Source: JALZAH01 sp051000755
Lineage (GTDB): Bacteria; Actinomycetota; Acidimicrobiia; Acidimicrobiales; Palsa-688
Length of the DNA stretch: 64,000 bases
NCBI GenBank assembly: GCA_051000755.1
Contig: JBPCNZ010000108.1
Coordinates: forward strand, 22,771 to 86,770
Reading direction: 5' to 3'
Every line of letters begins with the position of its first letter. Within the stretch, counting starts at the first letter, position 1. Position numbers and translations under genes: made by a program. The notes beneath the pieces were generated by a model, which worked only from the letters and a program-made list of their open reading frames with translations, was not told where the DNA came from and did no database searches. This document shows positions 41,390-50,344 of the stretch, in pieces.

Positions 41390-41491
41390 GTCCGGGGCCG
41401 TCCGGTGGTGCGGGATGGAGGCGAGGGACGCAAGAGGAGAAGTCTGGCAGGCCCATGGTCGTCGAGGATTGCCGCCGGGTAGGGACGGGGC

Positions 41492-42688
41492 ATGACTGCA
41501 CATCAGCGTGAGGCGCTCGACCTTCTGGGCGGGGACTTCTACGGCTATCAGACCCTGCTGAGCGACGAGGAGCAGGCCAAGCTCCTGCAGGTCCGGTCCT
41601 TCCTCACCGACAAGGCCGCCCCCATCGTCGACGACTACTGGATGCGCGGCGAGTTCCCCCACGAGCTCGTCCCCGGCCTGGCCGAGCTCGACATCGTCGG
41701 GATCCAACGGGAGGGTGCCCCGGGTCCGACGGCCAGCCGGCTGCTCATCGGTTTCCTGGCTCTCGAGCTGGCCCACTGCGACCCGTCGCTCAACAGCTTC
41801 ATCGGCGTCCAGGCCGGTCTGGCCATGGGGAGCATCGACGTGGGTGGCGACGACGAGCAGCGCCAGCGGTGGCTGCCGGCCATGGCCACCCTCGACAAGC
41901 TCGGGGCGTTCGGGCTCACCGAGCCCCACGGCGGCTCCGACGTGGCCGGCGGTCTGGAGACCACGGCCCGGCGCGACGGTGATGACTGGATCCTCAACGG
42001 GGCCAAGCGGTGGATCGGCAGCGCCACCTTCGCCGATCTGGTGATCATCTGGGCCCGGGTCGCCGACGGCGACACCATCCACGGGTTCGTGGTCGAGAAA
42101 GGCACCGCCGGGTTCGAGGCCAAGAAGATGGAGGGCAAACTCGGTTTGCGCATGACCCAGAACGCCGAGATCATCCTCACGGACTGCCGGGTCCCCGAAG
42201 CCAATCGTCTCCACCATGTGGACAACTTCTCGGCCATCAGCGACGTCCTGGCCCGCACCCGGAGCGGGGCCGCCTGGGCCTCGGTGGGGACGATGATGGC
42301 CGCCTACGAGCTGGCCCTGGCGTACGCCGGCGAACGGGAGCAGTTCGGGCGCCCCATCGCCAGCTTTCAGATGATCCAGGATCTCCTCGTCGGCATGCTG
42401 GGCAACGTGACGGCGTCGTTGGGCATGGCCGTGCGCCTGGCTCAGCTCCAGGACGGCGGAGAGGTCTCCGACTCCCATGCCGCCCTGGCCAAGGCCTACT
42501 GCTCGGCCCGCATGCGCGAGGTCGTGGGTTGGGCCCGGGAGGTCCTGGGCGGTAACGGCATCCTGATCGACCATAAGGTCGGCCGGTTCTTCAACGACGC
42601 CGAGGTTCTCTACTCCTACGAGGGCACCCGGCAGATCAACACCCTCATCGTGGGGCGGGAGATCACCGGCTTCAGCGCCTTCACCTGA
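41492..42688 (+). CDS. Acyl-CoA dehydrogenase, glutaryl-CoA dehydrogenase-like
   Basis: A 398-residue FAD acyl-CoA dehydrogenase. FGLTEPHGGSDVAGGLETTA is the FAD/substrate motif, RWIGSATFADLVIIWAR follows, EREQFGRPIASFQMIQD is the C-terminal helical signature, and YEGTRQINTLIVGREITG contains the catalytic glutamate in the position used by glutaryl-CoA dehydrogenases. Similarity is best to that branch, but the exact substrate is not certain. It is divergent from the cyclotransferase-lhgO pair across about 100 bases; both point to C5 dicarboxylate (lysine or glutarate) catabolism. Confidence 0.85.
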   Translation: MTAHQREALDLLGGDFYGYQTLLSDEEQAKLLQVRSFLTDKAAPIVDDYWMRGEFPHELVPGLAELDIVGIQREGAPGPTASRLLIGFLALELAHCDPSLNSFIGVQAGLAMGSIDVGGDDEQRQRWLPAMATLDKLGAFGLTEPHGGSDVAGGLETTARRDGDDWILNGAKRWIGSATFADLVIIWARVADGDTIHGFVVEKGTAGFEAKKMEGKLGLRMTQNAEIILTDCRVPEANRLHHVDNFSAISDVLARTRSGAAWASVGTMMAAYELALAYAGEREQFGRPIASFQMIQDLLVGMLGNVTASLGMAVRLAQLQDGGEVSDSHAALAKAYCSARMREVVGWAREVLGGNGILIDHKVGRFFNDAEVLYSYEGTRQINTLIVGREITGFSAFT

Positions 42689-42763
42689 CGACCTGGAACC
42701 GGGTGCCGGCCCGTGCGGGCCGACTCCCCTCCCGATGAAAGATGGACCTGATGTGTCGGTCTG

Positions 42764-43192
42764 GTGCTCGCCGAGTTGCGCCACGCCGGACCCGTCGTCG
42801 CTTTCGCCCGAGCGGCGGCGCGCACCGCCGCGGTGGGCGAGGTCATCTCCCTGAACTCATTGCTGCTCACCCATGAGGCGGTGTACGCCTTCGCGTGTTA
42901 CGGCGAGGAGGTCATCGCCGCCCAGGATGGTGACGTCGACTCCAACGTCCTGGGGTTCCGCCCCGGGCCGGCGGAGGTGATCGTGGCCTCCAGCGGCTGG
43001 GAGCAGTCGACACCTCGGTGGGAGATGGTCGGCAACGGCACCATCCTCGAGGTTCGTCGCGGCAGCCTGGAGACCATCCTGCACCGCAACCAGTGGCCGG
43101 CCCGGACCTTGGCCGGCGCCGCCGACCCGCCCCGGGCGCCTGAGGGCGGTCCAACCTTCAGGGCACCCGCAGGAGCGCCCCGTACAGGGTGA
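42764..43192 (+). CDS. Hypothetical protein
   Basis: A GTG-initiated 142-residue frame with strong coding bias through about residue 112. It reads as alternating strands and helices: AVGEVISLNSLLLTHEAVY, CYGEEVIAAQDGDVDSNVL, EVIVASSGWEQSTPRWEMVG and GTILEVRRGSLETILHRNQW. No family is recognised. The Ala/Pro-rich end overlaps the polyketide synthase gene on the opposite strand by about 35 bases. It may be a small enzyme or stress protein; nothing fixes its role. Confidence 0.5.
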   Translation: MLAELRHAGPVVAFARAAARTAAVGEVISLNSLLLTHEAVYAFACYGEEVIAAQDGDVDSNVLGFRPGPAEVIVASSGWEQSTPRWEMVGNGTILEVRRGSLETILHRNQWPARTLAGAADPPRAPEGGPTFRAPAGAPRTG

Positions 43193-44225
43193 GGCCGGGA
43201 CCGAACGCCAGGGTCACCACATGACCGCCGGGCCTCAGGGGCCAGCGGCGGATCTCGTCGAGGACGAGCAGGGTGGTGGCCGACGAGCAGTTGCCGTGCT
43301 GGGCCAGCACCAGCCGGGACGCGCCGAGAGCGTCGTCGGCCAGGTGGAGCTGTTCGGCGACGACGTCGAGGATGCGGGGACCGCCCGGGTGGACGGCCCA
43401 GGCTTGCACATCGTCGACGGGTACGCCGTTGCGGGCCAGGAGGTCTTCGACCAGGGAGGCGACGTGCACGGCCAGGACGTCGGGGACCCTCCTCGACAGG
43501 CCCATGCGAAACCCGAGGTCCGTCACGTCCCAGGTCATCAACGCCGCGGTGCTGACGTCGGTGCGGGCGGCCACATCGACGATCTCCCACCCGTCACCCC
43601 CCGATGACGATCCCGGCTCCACCACGACCGCGGCCGCCGCATCGGAGAACAGCGAATGGGCGACGACCTGCTCCAAGTCTTCGGTGGGGGGTTGGATGTG
43701 CAGGCTGGCCAGCTCGACGCACAGGAGCACGGCGGGCCGGCCCCTGGCCACGACATGATCACTCACCGCGCTGAGACCGGGAAGGGCCCCGTAGCAGCCC
43801 ATGTGGCCGATGAGCAGGCGCTGGACCGAGTCGGCGAAGCCCAGGTCGGCGGCCAGGCGGATGTCGACCCCGGGTGTGGCGTAGCCGGTGCAGGAGACCA
43901 CGGCGAGCAGGCCCACGTCCCCGGCGGCGACACCGGCAGCCTCGAGGGCATCGCTGACCGCCCGGGCCCCGAGGGGGACCGCCTCATCGACGTAGCGGGC
44001 CATGCGCCGACCGGTGGACCAGGCGGACAGGTCCTCGAGGGCCGGATCCACGGCGCAATGGCGCTGGTGCACGCCGGTGGAGAAGAAGGCCCGCTTCAGC
44101 CATCGATCATGCTTCCCGGAGGCGAAGTGCTTGGCGAAGAAGCTTTCCCACAACTCTTCCTGGCGGCGCGACGGTGGGCAGGCCTGGCCCGCCCCGGTGA
44201 TGACCGCCCGGGTGGCGCCGTTCAC
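43158..44225 (-). CDS. Type III polyketide synthase
   Basis: A 355-residue chalcone-synthase-like enzyme that extends an acyl-CoA starter with malonyl-CoA. The catalytic triad is visible: Cys144 in IGHMGCYGALPGL, His in WAVHPGGPRIL and Asn in AQHGNCSSATTL. VVSCTGYATPGVDIRLA and VLLCVELASLHIQ are family segments. Bacterial relatives make alkylresorcinols, alkylpyrones or tetrahydroxynaphthalene. The GTG start at 44225 overlaps the methyltransferase stop (GTGA); the longer open frame to 44984 only shadows that gene. The pair is likely a small pathway making a methylated phenolic or pyrone lipid (inference). Confidence 0.9.
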   Translation of the reverse strand: MNGATRAVITGAGQACPPSRRQEELWESFFAKHFASGKHDRWLKRAFFSTGVHQRHCAVDPALEDLSAWSTGRRMARYVDEAVPLGARAVSDALEAAGVAAGDVGLLAVVSCTGYATPGVDIRLAADLGFADSVQRLLIGHMGCYGALPGLSAVSDHVVARGRPAVLLCVELASLHIQPPTEDLEQVVAHSLFSDAAAAVVVEPGSSSGGDGWEIVDVAARTDVSTAALMTWDVTDLGFRMGLSRRVPDVLAVHVASLVEDLLARNGVPVDDVQAWAVHPGGPRILDVVAEQLHLADDALGASRLVLAQHGNCSSATTLLVLDEIRRWPLRPGGHVVTLAFGPGLTLYGALLRVP

Positions 44226-44938
44226 CGCGCCTCCTTGACGCCATGACCCTGGAACAGCACCGCCGTGGACCAGGTGGGGCGCATCTGGGCCGCAGGTCGG
44301 CGCCCCGCCTTCCACGCCAGGGCGGCGGTGAACGACGGCCGCAGACCCTGGAGCCGGAGGTGGACGCCGTGGCGGGCGCAGGCGGCCGTCAGCGCCTCTC
44401 GGTCCACGAACAGGGCCGGGTCGTGCAGGCCGGGGGGAGCGGCGCCGGGAATCCGTTCGGCCAGGGTGACGACGATCATGGCGGCCAGGCGGGTGGCGGC
44501 GATGGTGTCGATGACCAACGTCCCACCGGGGGCCAACACCCGGCACGCCTCGGCCACGGTGGCGGCCAGGTCGGTCACGTGCTCGAGGATCTCCCCGGCG
44601 CACACGACATCCGCCACGCCGTCGGCCAACGGTACGGCCATCACGCTGCCCCGCACGGCGGTCACCCCGTGATCCCGGGCCTGGACCAGGGCGCTGGCCG
44701 TCAGGTCCACACCGACGTGGTGGTAGCCCCTGGTGGCCACATGGGGGCCGAGGAGCCCGGCCCCGCAACCCAGGTCGACCAGCACCGCGCCTGGGCGCCG
44801 GGCCTTGGGCACCAGGGCGGCGCGGGCCTCGGCGATCCAGTGCAGCATGGCGAAGGTGCCGCGGGGATCCCACCATTCGCCTGCGAGATCGTCGTACTGG
44901 CGGGGGTCGTTGCGCTGGCGGTGCAGCACCGGTGGCAC
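44222..44938 (-). CDS. UbiG-like SAM-dependent O-methyltransferase
   Basis: A 238-residue class I methyltransferase with the SAM loop VLVDLGCGAGLLGPHVA, GVDLTASALVQARDH, a VVCAGEILEHVTDL motif and VLAPGGTLVIDTIAATR. The N-terminal YDDLAGEWWDPRGTFAMLHW and C-terminal FTAALAWKAGRRP resemble UbiG (polyprenyl-catechol O-methylation). Coupled translation with the type III polyketide synthase suggests it methylates that enzyme's product, as in known actinobacterial phenolic-lipid clusters. It is upstream in the operon. Confidence 0.85.
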   Translation of the reverse strand: MPPVLHRQRNDPRQYDDLAGEWWDPRGTFAMLHWIAEARAALVPKARRPGAVLVDLGCGAGLLGPHVATRGYHHVGVDLTASALVQARDHGVTAVRGSVMAVPLADGVADVVCAGEILEHVTDLAATVAEACRVLAPGGTLVIDTIAATRLAAMIVVTLAERIPGAAPPGLHDPALFVDREALTAACARHGVHLRLQGLRPSFTAALAWKAGRRPAAQMRPTWSTAVLFQGHGVKEAR

Positions 44939-45006
44939 AAGCTTGAGCTTCCCATACCCCGGCGCCTACCTCGGTGGGATGCACCGCGGTGAGCCATGAT
45001 GGAACC

Positions 45007-45582
45007 GTGGCTCAGACCTGGGTGGCGCTGCTGCGGGGCATCAACGTCGGCGGCCATCAGAAGGTGCCCATGGCGACGCTCCGAGCCGCCTACGCGGATG
45101 CCGGGTGCTCGTCGGTGGTCACCTACATCCAGAGCGGCAACGTGGTGCTCGACCACGCCGAGACCGATCCGGCCGTGCTCGGGGCCCGCCTGGAGGAGGC
45201 CGTGCGCCAGGCCTGCGGGGTCGACTCGCGCCTGGTGCTGCGCACCGCTGCGCAATGGGTGGCCATGGTGGATGCCAACCCGTTCGCCGATCTCGATGCG
45301 GCCTTCTTGAACGTCAGCTTCCTGGGTACGAGCCCTGACCCGGAACGGGTGGTCGAGGTAGAGAGCCGGGACGTGGGTCCCGACCGCCTCCGGGTGATCG
45401 GGCGCCACGTGTATGCATGGCTGCCGGATGGCGTCAGAGGCGCCCGCCTCTCGGGCGCGCAGGTGGAGCGCCTGGTCGGACCGGCGACGGCCCGCAACTG
45501 GCGTACCGTTCTCAAGATCACCGACCTGGCGTCGGGCCGGGACCACGGACCTCAGGAGTCGGGGGGAGGGAGGAGCTCGTAG
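45007..45582 (+). CDS. DUF1697 family protein
   Basis: A 191-residue protein starting VAQTWVALLRGINVGGHQKV, the characteristic DUF1697 opening, followed by LRAAYADAGCSSVVTYIQSGNVVL, FLNVSFLGTSPDPERV and the closing NWRTVLKITDL. The family is widespread and uncharacterised. GTG 45007 is the best start; the frame opens at 44974. Its last 30 bases overlap the end of the convergent permease gene. Confidence 0.85.
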   Translation: MAQTWVALLRGINVGGHQKVPMATLRAAYADAGCSSVVTYIQSGNVVLDHAETDPAVLGARLEEAVRQACGVDSRLVLRTAAQWVAMVDANPFADLDAAFLNVSFLGTSPDPERVVEVESRDVGPDRLRVIGRHVYAWLPDGVRGARLSGAQVERLVGPATARNWRTVLKITDLASGRDHGPQESGGGRSS

Positions 45583-47879
45583 TCGGGGTTGATCATCACC
45601 AGCCGGCCTCGGCGCATGCCCACCGTACCGTCGACGACGACCCGGCTGCCCGGCTCCAGGCCAGCCACCTGGCGCCGTCCGAGGAAGGCAACCGTCAGGC
45701 TGTGGTGATCGTCGGTGAGGTCGCACTCGAGGGTCGGGACACTGCCCCAGGGCTGCATGGTCACCGACCGGATCCGCCCCGCCACCCGGGCCCGCTCCCG
45801 GTTCTGCAGCGACGCGATCGTCGAGCATCCCGACACCGGCTCGAAGTACTCCTCGTCGATCTGGGCCTCCTCGTCGTCGACCTCGGTGTCCTCGTCGTCA
45901 CGGGCCGGGATCAGGTCCTGGTGGTTGCCCCGCCGCCGGTCGGCCAGCTCCGCGTCGACATCGAAGGGCACGATGGTGGCGTTGACGTGGGGCACCCGGC
46001 TGAGGGTGGCGGCGATGCGCTCGCCGTTGGAGTTGTGCAGGAACCGGCTCCACCCCCGTTTGTAGGACCGGCGGGGGAGCAGGACGTTGACCTCGGTCTC
46101 GCCGTCGGCCGCCTCGGCGTCGGCCATCTCCAGGCAGGCCCGCACCACCCGGCGATCCGGGCACTCGACCTGCTGGAGGGGCAGGCGGGAGAGACCCAGG
46201 CGGACCCAGCGGTCCGCCAGGACCTTGGCCCGAGCGGTGTCGATCACGAAGTGGACGGCACGCAGTTCGTCGACATTGAAGGTCCGGGCGTACTGGATGG
46301 CCCGAGCCGTCGCCAGGTCGAGGCGGTCGACGAGGATCAGGGCGACCTGGCGGCGCAGCGGTTTGGCCTCGGCGGCCGCCTCGGCTGCGGTCTCGCCCAG
46401 CACCGACGCTTCTTCCCGGTATCGGCGGTTGAGCCGGATGAGGGCGAGCCACAAGAGCGGGAAGAGGACGACGACGACCCAGGCCCCCTCGGTGAACTTG
46501 GTGACGGCGAAGATGAGGACCACGGCGAACGACAGGAACCCGGCGAAGCCGTTGAGCCCGATCCTGCGCCGCCAGCCCCTCTCCCGGTGGGTGTAGTGGT
46601 GCTTGGCCATGCCGAAGCCGGCCATGGTGAACCCGGTGAAGACCCCGATGGCGTAGACGGCCACCAGCGAGTCGACCTTGGCCCGGGTGACCACCAGCAG
46701 GGCGATGGACACGACGGCGAGGACCAGGATGCCGTTGGAGAACACCAGGCGGTGCCCTCGCTTGGTCAGCTTGAAGGGGAGGAACCGGTCCTCGGCCACG
46801 AAGCTGGCCAGGAACGGGAAGCCGTTGAAGCTGGTGTTGGCCCCGGTGTAGAGGATCAGCAGGGTCACGGCCTGGACGATGTAGTACACAGCCTGGCCGC
46901 CGGCCGACGAGCCGAAGATGGCCTTGGCCTCCTGGGACAGGACGGTGGGCGTACCTCCGGCGTACGGAGTGGCGTGGGTGATGTGGGCCAGGAGCGACAC
47001 GCCCAGGACCAAGAAGCCGAGGATGGAGGCCATGACCACCAGGACCCGCCGGGCGTGGGGTCCCTCAGGGGGCCGGAAGGCGCCGACGCCGTTGGAGATG
47101 GCCTCCAGGCCGGTCAGCGACGAACCGCCGTTGGCGAAGGCCTTGAGGATCAGGAACACGGAGATGCCCATCAGGAACCCGGTGTGGGGATGGGCATGGG
47201 CCTCGGTGAGGGCCCCGTTGCCGGCATGGATCATGGGGAGGCCGCTGATGACGTCGCGAACCAGGCCGACGACGACGACGGCGGCGATGGTGAAGATGAA
47301 CAGGTAGGTCGGCACCGCGAACACCCGACCCGCTTCTCGCAGGCCGCGCAGGTTGGCGAAGACCAACAGGATCACCACCCCCACCGTGATCGGCACCTGG
47401 TAGGAGCTCAGCGACGGGATGGCCGAGGTCAGGGCGTTGGTGCCGGCGGCGGCCTGGACGGCGACGGTCACCGTGTAGTCGATGAGCAGGGCCACGGCCG
47501 AGATCTGGGCCACGTTGAGCCCGAAGTTGTCCCGGGCCACCACGTAGGAGCCACCCGCCTTGGTGTAGGTCGTGACGACCTCGCGGTAGGACAGGGTGAC
47601 GAAGAACAGCACCACCAGGATGGCGATGGTCACGGGCAGGACCAGGGCGAACGCCGCCACCCCGGCGGCCGGCACCAGGATGGTCAGCATCTCCTCGGTG
47701 CCGTACGCCGTCGACGAGATGCAGTCGGGCGAGAGCACCCCCAGGGCGACCGGCGACGACAGGCGCTCGCCGGAGAGCTGTTCGCTGACGAGGGGCTTGC
47801 CGAGGAGCCGCCGCTTCAGGCGGTACGCGGCCGTTTCTGGCAGCGCCGTCCGGGTCGTCGATGACGGGGCGCCTGGCAC
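45552..47879 (-). CDS. APC-family permease with C-terminal OB-fold domain
   Basis: About 775 residues. After YRLKRRLLGKPLVSEQLSGE, residues 45-480 form a 12-helix APC transporter with SPDCISSTAYGTEEML, SYVVARDNFGLNVAQISAVA and FANGGSSLTGLEAISNGVGAF. A cytoplasmic domain (about 500-630, VALILVDRLDLATARAIQYA) follows, as in mycobacterial Rv2690c-like permeases. Unusually, residues 680-775 form a separate domain, LQNRERARVAGRIRSVTMQP then GSVPTLECDLTDDHHSLTVAF and VVDGTVGMRRGRLVMINPDY, which looks like an OB-fold. In mycobacteria a similar OB protein (Rv2694c type) is a separate nearby gene. GTG 47879 is chosen because ATG 47942 would overlap the divergent fabF start. Confidence 0.82.
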   Translation of the reverse strand: MPGAPSSTTRTALPETAAYRLKRRLLGKPLVSEQLSGERLSSPVALGVLSPDCISSTAYGTEEMLTILVPAAGVAAFALVLPVTIAILVVLFFVTLSYREVVTTYTKAGGSYVVARDNFGLNVAQISAVALLIDYTVTVAVQAAAGTNALTSAIPSLSSYQVPITVGVVILLVFANLRGLREAGRVFAVPTYLFIFTIAAVVVVGLVRDVISGLPMIHAGNGALTEAHAHPHTGFLMGISVFLILKAFANGGSSLTGLEAISNGVGAFRPPEGPHARRVLVVMASILGFLVLGVSLLAHITHATPYAGGTPTVLSQEAKAIFGSSAGGQAVYYIVQAVTLLILYTGANTSFNGFPFLASFVAEDRFLPFKLTKRGHRLVFSNGILVLAVVSIALLVVTRAKVDSLVAVYAIGVFTGFTMAGFGMAKHHYTHRERGWRRRIGLNGFAGFLSFAVVLIFAVTKFTEGAWVVVVLFPLLWLALIRLNRRYREEASVLGETAAEAAAEAKPLRRQVALILVDRLDLATARAIQYARTFNVDELRAVHFVIDTARAKVLADRWVRLGLSRLPLQQVECPDRRVVRACLEMADAEAADGETEVNVLLPRRSYKRGWSRFLHNSNGERIAATLSRVPHVNATIVPFDVDAELADRRRGNHQDLIPARDDEDTEVDDEEAQIDEEYFEPVSGCSTIASLQNRERARVAGRIRSVTMQPWGSVPTLECDLTDDHHSLTVAFLGRRQVAGLEPGSRVVVDGTVGMRRGRLVMINPDYELLPPPDS

Positions 47880-47932
47880 CCTCAGATGTCTAGCAACGTC
47901 CTGGGTCCTGGGGGAGAATCTAGGATGGGGCG

Positions 47933-49177
47933 ATGGTCTCAACCGAACGGCGACGGGTGGTGGTGACCGGCCTGGGCGCCGTCACCGCTCTCGGCAACGA
48001 CACCGAGCGCACGTGGGCGGCGATGATCGCCGGGCGATCGGGGGTGGCCCCCATCAGCCTGTTCGATCCGGCGGAGTTCCCCGTCAGGATCGCCGCCGAG
48101 GTCAAGGACTTCGATCCGGCCGCCATCTTCGGAGGCCGGCGGGCCCGGCACCTGGACCGTTTCGTCCAGTTCGCCCTGGTGGCCACCCGGGAGGCGATCG
48201 AGGGCTCCAAGCTCGACATCGCCGCCGACCCGTGGCGGGTCGGGGTGGTCTACGGCACCGGCATCGGCGGGCTGCGGACCCTCGAGGACGGTGTCGGCAT
48301 CCTCAACAGCAGGGGACCGGAGTGGGTCAACCCCTACACCTGCCCGATGATGATCCCGAACATGGCCGCCGGCCAGATCGCCATGGAGTGGAAGATCCAC
48401 GGCTACAACTCGTGCACCGTCACCGCCTGCGCGGCCGCCACCCAGGCCATCGGGGAGGCCTTCGACCTGATCCGCCTGGGTCGGGCCGACGCCATGGTCT
48501 GCGGCGGTTCCGAGGCCCCGGTCAACCGGGTCGGTGTGGCCGGGTTCTCGGCCATGAAGGCCCTGTCGGCCAGCCACAACGATGACCCGGAGCGGGCATC
48601 GCGGCCCTTCGATGCCGACAGGGACGGCTTTGTGGTGGGGGAGGGAGCGGCGACACTCATCCTCGAGGAGCGCGAGTCCGCCCTCCGCCGTGGGGCGCCG
48701 GTCCTGGCCGAGCTGATCGGCTACGGGGCCACGTCGGATGCGTTCCACATGACCGCCCCCCACCCGGAGGGCACCGGCGCCATGCGGGCCATGCTGGCCG
48801 CCTGTGAGGACGCCGGCATCGCTCCGGCGGAGGTCGGCTACATCAACGCCCATGGCACGTCGACCCCACCCAATGACCGCACGGAATCGCTGGCGGTTCG
48901 CCGGCTCTTCGGCCATGACGCCCCGCCATTGTCATCAACAAAGTCCATGACGGGCCACACCCTCGGAGCGGCGGGTGCCATCGAGTCGCTGGCCTGCATC
49001 CAGGCCCTCCTGACGGGGATCCTGCCGCCGACCGTCAACTACGACACGCCCGACCCGACCTGTGACCTCGACTACGTGCCCAACGAGGCCCGGGCGACGG
49101 CCATCGAGGTGGCCATGACCAACAGCTTCGGCTTCGGGGGCCACAACGCCACCCTGATGTTCAGGGCCGCTCACTGA
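47933..49177 (+). CDS. fabF: Beta-ketoacyl-ACP synthase II (FabF)
   Basis: A 414-residue condensing enzyme that elongates acyl-ACP with malonyl-ACP. It starts RRRVVVTGLGAVTALGND and has the Cys166 nucleophile in CTVTACAAATQAIGEAF, the His of YINAHGTSTPPNDRTE and the His of SMTGHTLGAAGAIES, plus the C-terminal NSFGFGGHNATLMF. All active-site residues are present. It opens the FAS II cluster: convergent with fabZ and divergent from the permease across about 50 bases. Confidence 0.95.
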   Translation: MVSTERRRVVVTGLGAVTALGNDTERTWAAMIAGRSGVAPISLFDPAEFPVRIAAEVKDFDPAAIFGGRRARHLDRFVQFALVATREAIEGSKLDIAADPWRVGVVYGTGIGGLRTLEDGVGILNSRGPEWVNPYTCPMMIPNMAAGQIAMEWKIHGYNSCTVTACAAATQAIGEAFDLIRLGRADAMVCGGSEAPVNRVGVAGFSAMKALSASHNDDPERASRPFDADRDGFVVGEGAATLILEERESALRRGAPVLAELIGYGATSDAFHMTAPHPEGTGAMRAMLAACEDAGIAPAEVGYINAHGTSTPPNDRTESLAVRRLFGHDAPPLSSTKSMTGHTLGAAGAIESLACIQALLTGILPPTVNYDTPDPTCDLDYVPNEARATAIEVAMTNSFGFGGHNATLMFRAAH

Positions 49178-49192
49178 GCGCAGTACCGGTCC

Positions 49193-49636
49193 TCACCGGC
49201 GGGCGATGACGAACAGCAGCGAGGCCTGGGCCGCGACCTTGCCGTCCACGCTGGCGGTGCCATGGCCCTTCCCGGCGCTGGAGCCCAGCTGGTCGAGCGC
49301 CACGGTCAGCTCGAGGGTGTCACCGGGCACCACCTGCCGGCGGAAGCGGGCCTTGTCGATGCCCCCGAAGAGCGGCAGCCGGCCGGCGTAGCGCTCGTCG
49401 GCCAGGACCGCGATCCCGCCCAGCTGGGCCATGGCCTCGACCATCAGCACCCCTGGAAGGGTGGGGCGTCCCGGGAAGTGGCCGGCGAAGAAGGCCTCGT
49501 CGCCGGTCAGGTGCCACCGACCGCTGGCCGATTGGGCGGGGACCAGGGCGGTGACCTCGTCGACGAAGAGGAACGGCGGCCGGTGGGCCAGGAGGTCCTC
49601 GGGTCGGGGCAGCGGGCGGTCAGGCGTGGAGGTCAA
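49193..49636 (-). CDS. fabZ: 3-hydroxyacyl-ACP dehydratase FabZ
   Basis: A 147-residue hot-dog-fold dehydratase. LLAHRPPFLFVDEVTAL carries the substrate-region start, and GHFPGRPTLPGVLMVEAMAQ holds the catalytic His and Glu. DKARFRRQVVPGDTLEL is also typical. It removes water from 3-hydroxyacyl-ACP. It overlaps the fabG stop region by 4 bases and follows fabG and fabI in one operon. Confidence 0.93.
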   Translation of the reverse strand: MTSTPDRPLPRPEDLLAHRPPFLFVDEVTALVPAQSASGRWHLTGDEAFFAGHFPGRPTLPGVLMVEAMAQLGGIAVLADERYAGRLPLFGGIDKARFRRQVVPGDTLELTVALDQLGSSAGKGHGTASVDGKVAAQASLLFVIARR

Positions 49637-50343
49637 TGACCCATCCCCAGTCCGCCGTCCACGGGGATCACGGCCCCGGTGATGTAGGCGGCGTCGTCGG
49701 AGGCCAGGAACCGCACCGCGGCGGCGATCTCCGCCGGTTCGGCCATGCGGGCGAGGGGCACCGCGGCGACGATGTCGGCTTGGCGCTCGGCGGGTAGGTC
49801 GTTGGTCATGTCGGTGCTCACGAAGCCGGGGGCGACGACGTTGACGGTGACGTGGCGACGGGCGATCTCCCGGGCCAGGGAACGGGCGAAGCCGATCATC
49901 CCCGCTTTCGACGCCGCATAGTTGCTCTGGCCGGCAGATCCGGTCATGGCCACCACCGACGAGATCAGGATGATCCGCCCTTTGCGGGCCCGCAGCATCT
50001 TGGGGGCGGCCCGGCGCACGACCCGGAAGGCGCCGGTGAGGTTGGTGTCGACGACCCCGGCGAAGGCGTCCTCGTCCATGACCAGCAACAGCTTGTCGTT
50101 GTTGGCGCCGGCGTTGGACACCAGGATCTCCACCATGCCCAGCTCCGCCTCCACCTGATCGAAGGCGGCGTCGACGGCCTCGGAGGAGGTCACGTCGCAG
50201 GACACCGACAGGAAACCCTCGACGGGTGTGCTGCGGTGGGTGACGGCCACCCGATCTCCGTTGGCTTTGAACGCTTGGGCAATGGCCAGGCCGATGCCCC
50301 GGTTGCCTCCGGTGACCAGGACGACCCGTCCGTGCTCGCTCAC
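49633..50343 (-). CDS. fabG: 3-oxoacyl-ACP reductase FabG
   Basis: A 236-residue SDR with VVLVTGGNRGIGLAIAQAF, VSNAGANNDKLLL, the catalytic Ser in IILISSVVAMTGSAGQ, YAASKAGMIGFARSLA and the C-terminal AYITGAVIPVDGGLGMGH. The short N-terminus and the basic TGGNRGIG loop resemble mycobacterial FabG1 (MabA), consistent with NADPH use. The start is GTG, one base after fabI ends. The order fabI-fabG-fabZ supports a fatty acid role. Confidence 0.92.
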   Translation of the reverse strand: MSEHGRVVLVTGGNRGIGLAIAQAFKANGDRVAVTHRSTPVEGFLSVSCDVTSSEAVDAAFDQVEAELGMVEILVSNAGANNDKLLLVMDEDAFAGVVDTNLTGAFRVVRRAAPKMLRARKGRIILISSVVAMTGSAGQSNYAASKAGMIGFARSLAREIARRHVTVNVVAPGFVSTDMTNDLPAERQADIVAAVPLARMAEPAEIAAAVRFLASDDAAYITGAVIPVDGGLGMGH

Positions 50344-50344
50344 C

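Noticed and set aside
45417..47864. 815-residue plus-strand frame over the APC permease
   Set aside because: It is rich in Asp/Glu/Gly/His, lacks domains and lies antisense to a clear transporter gene.
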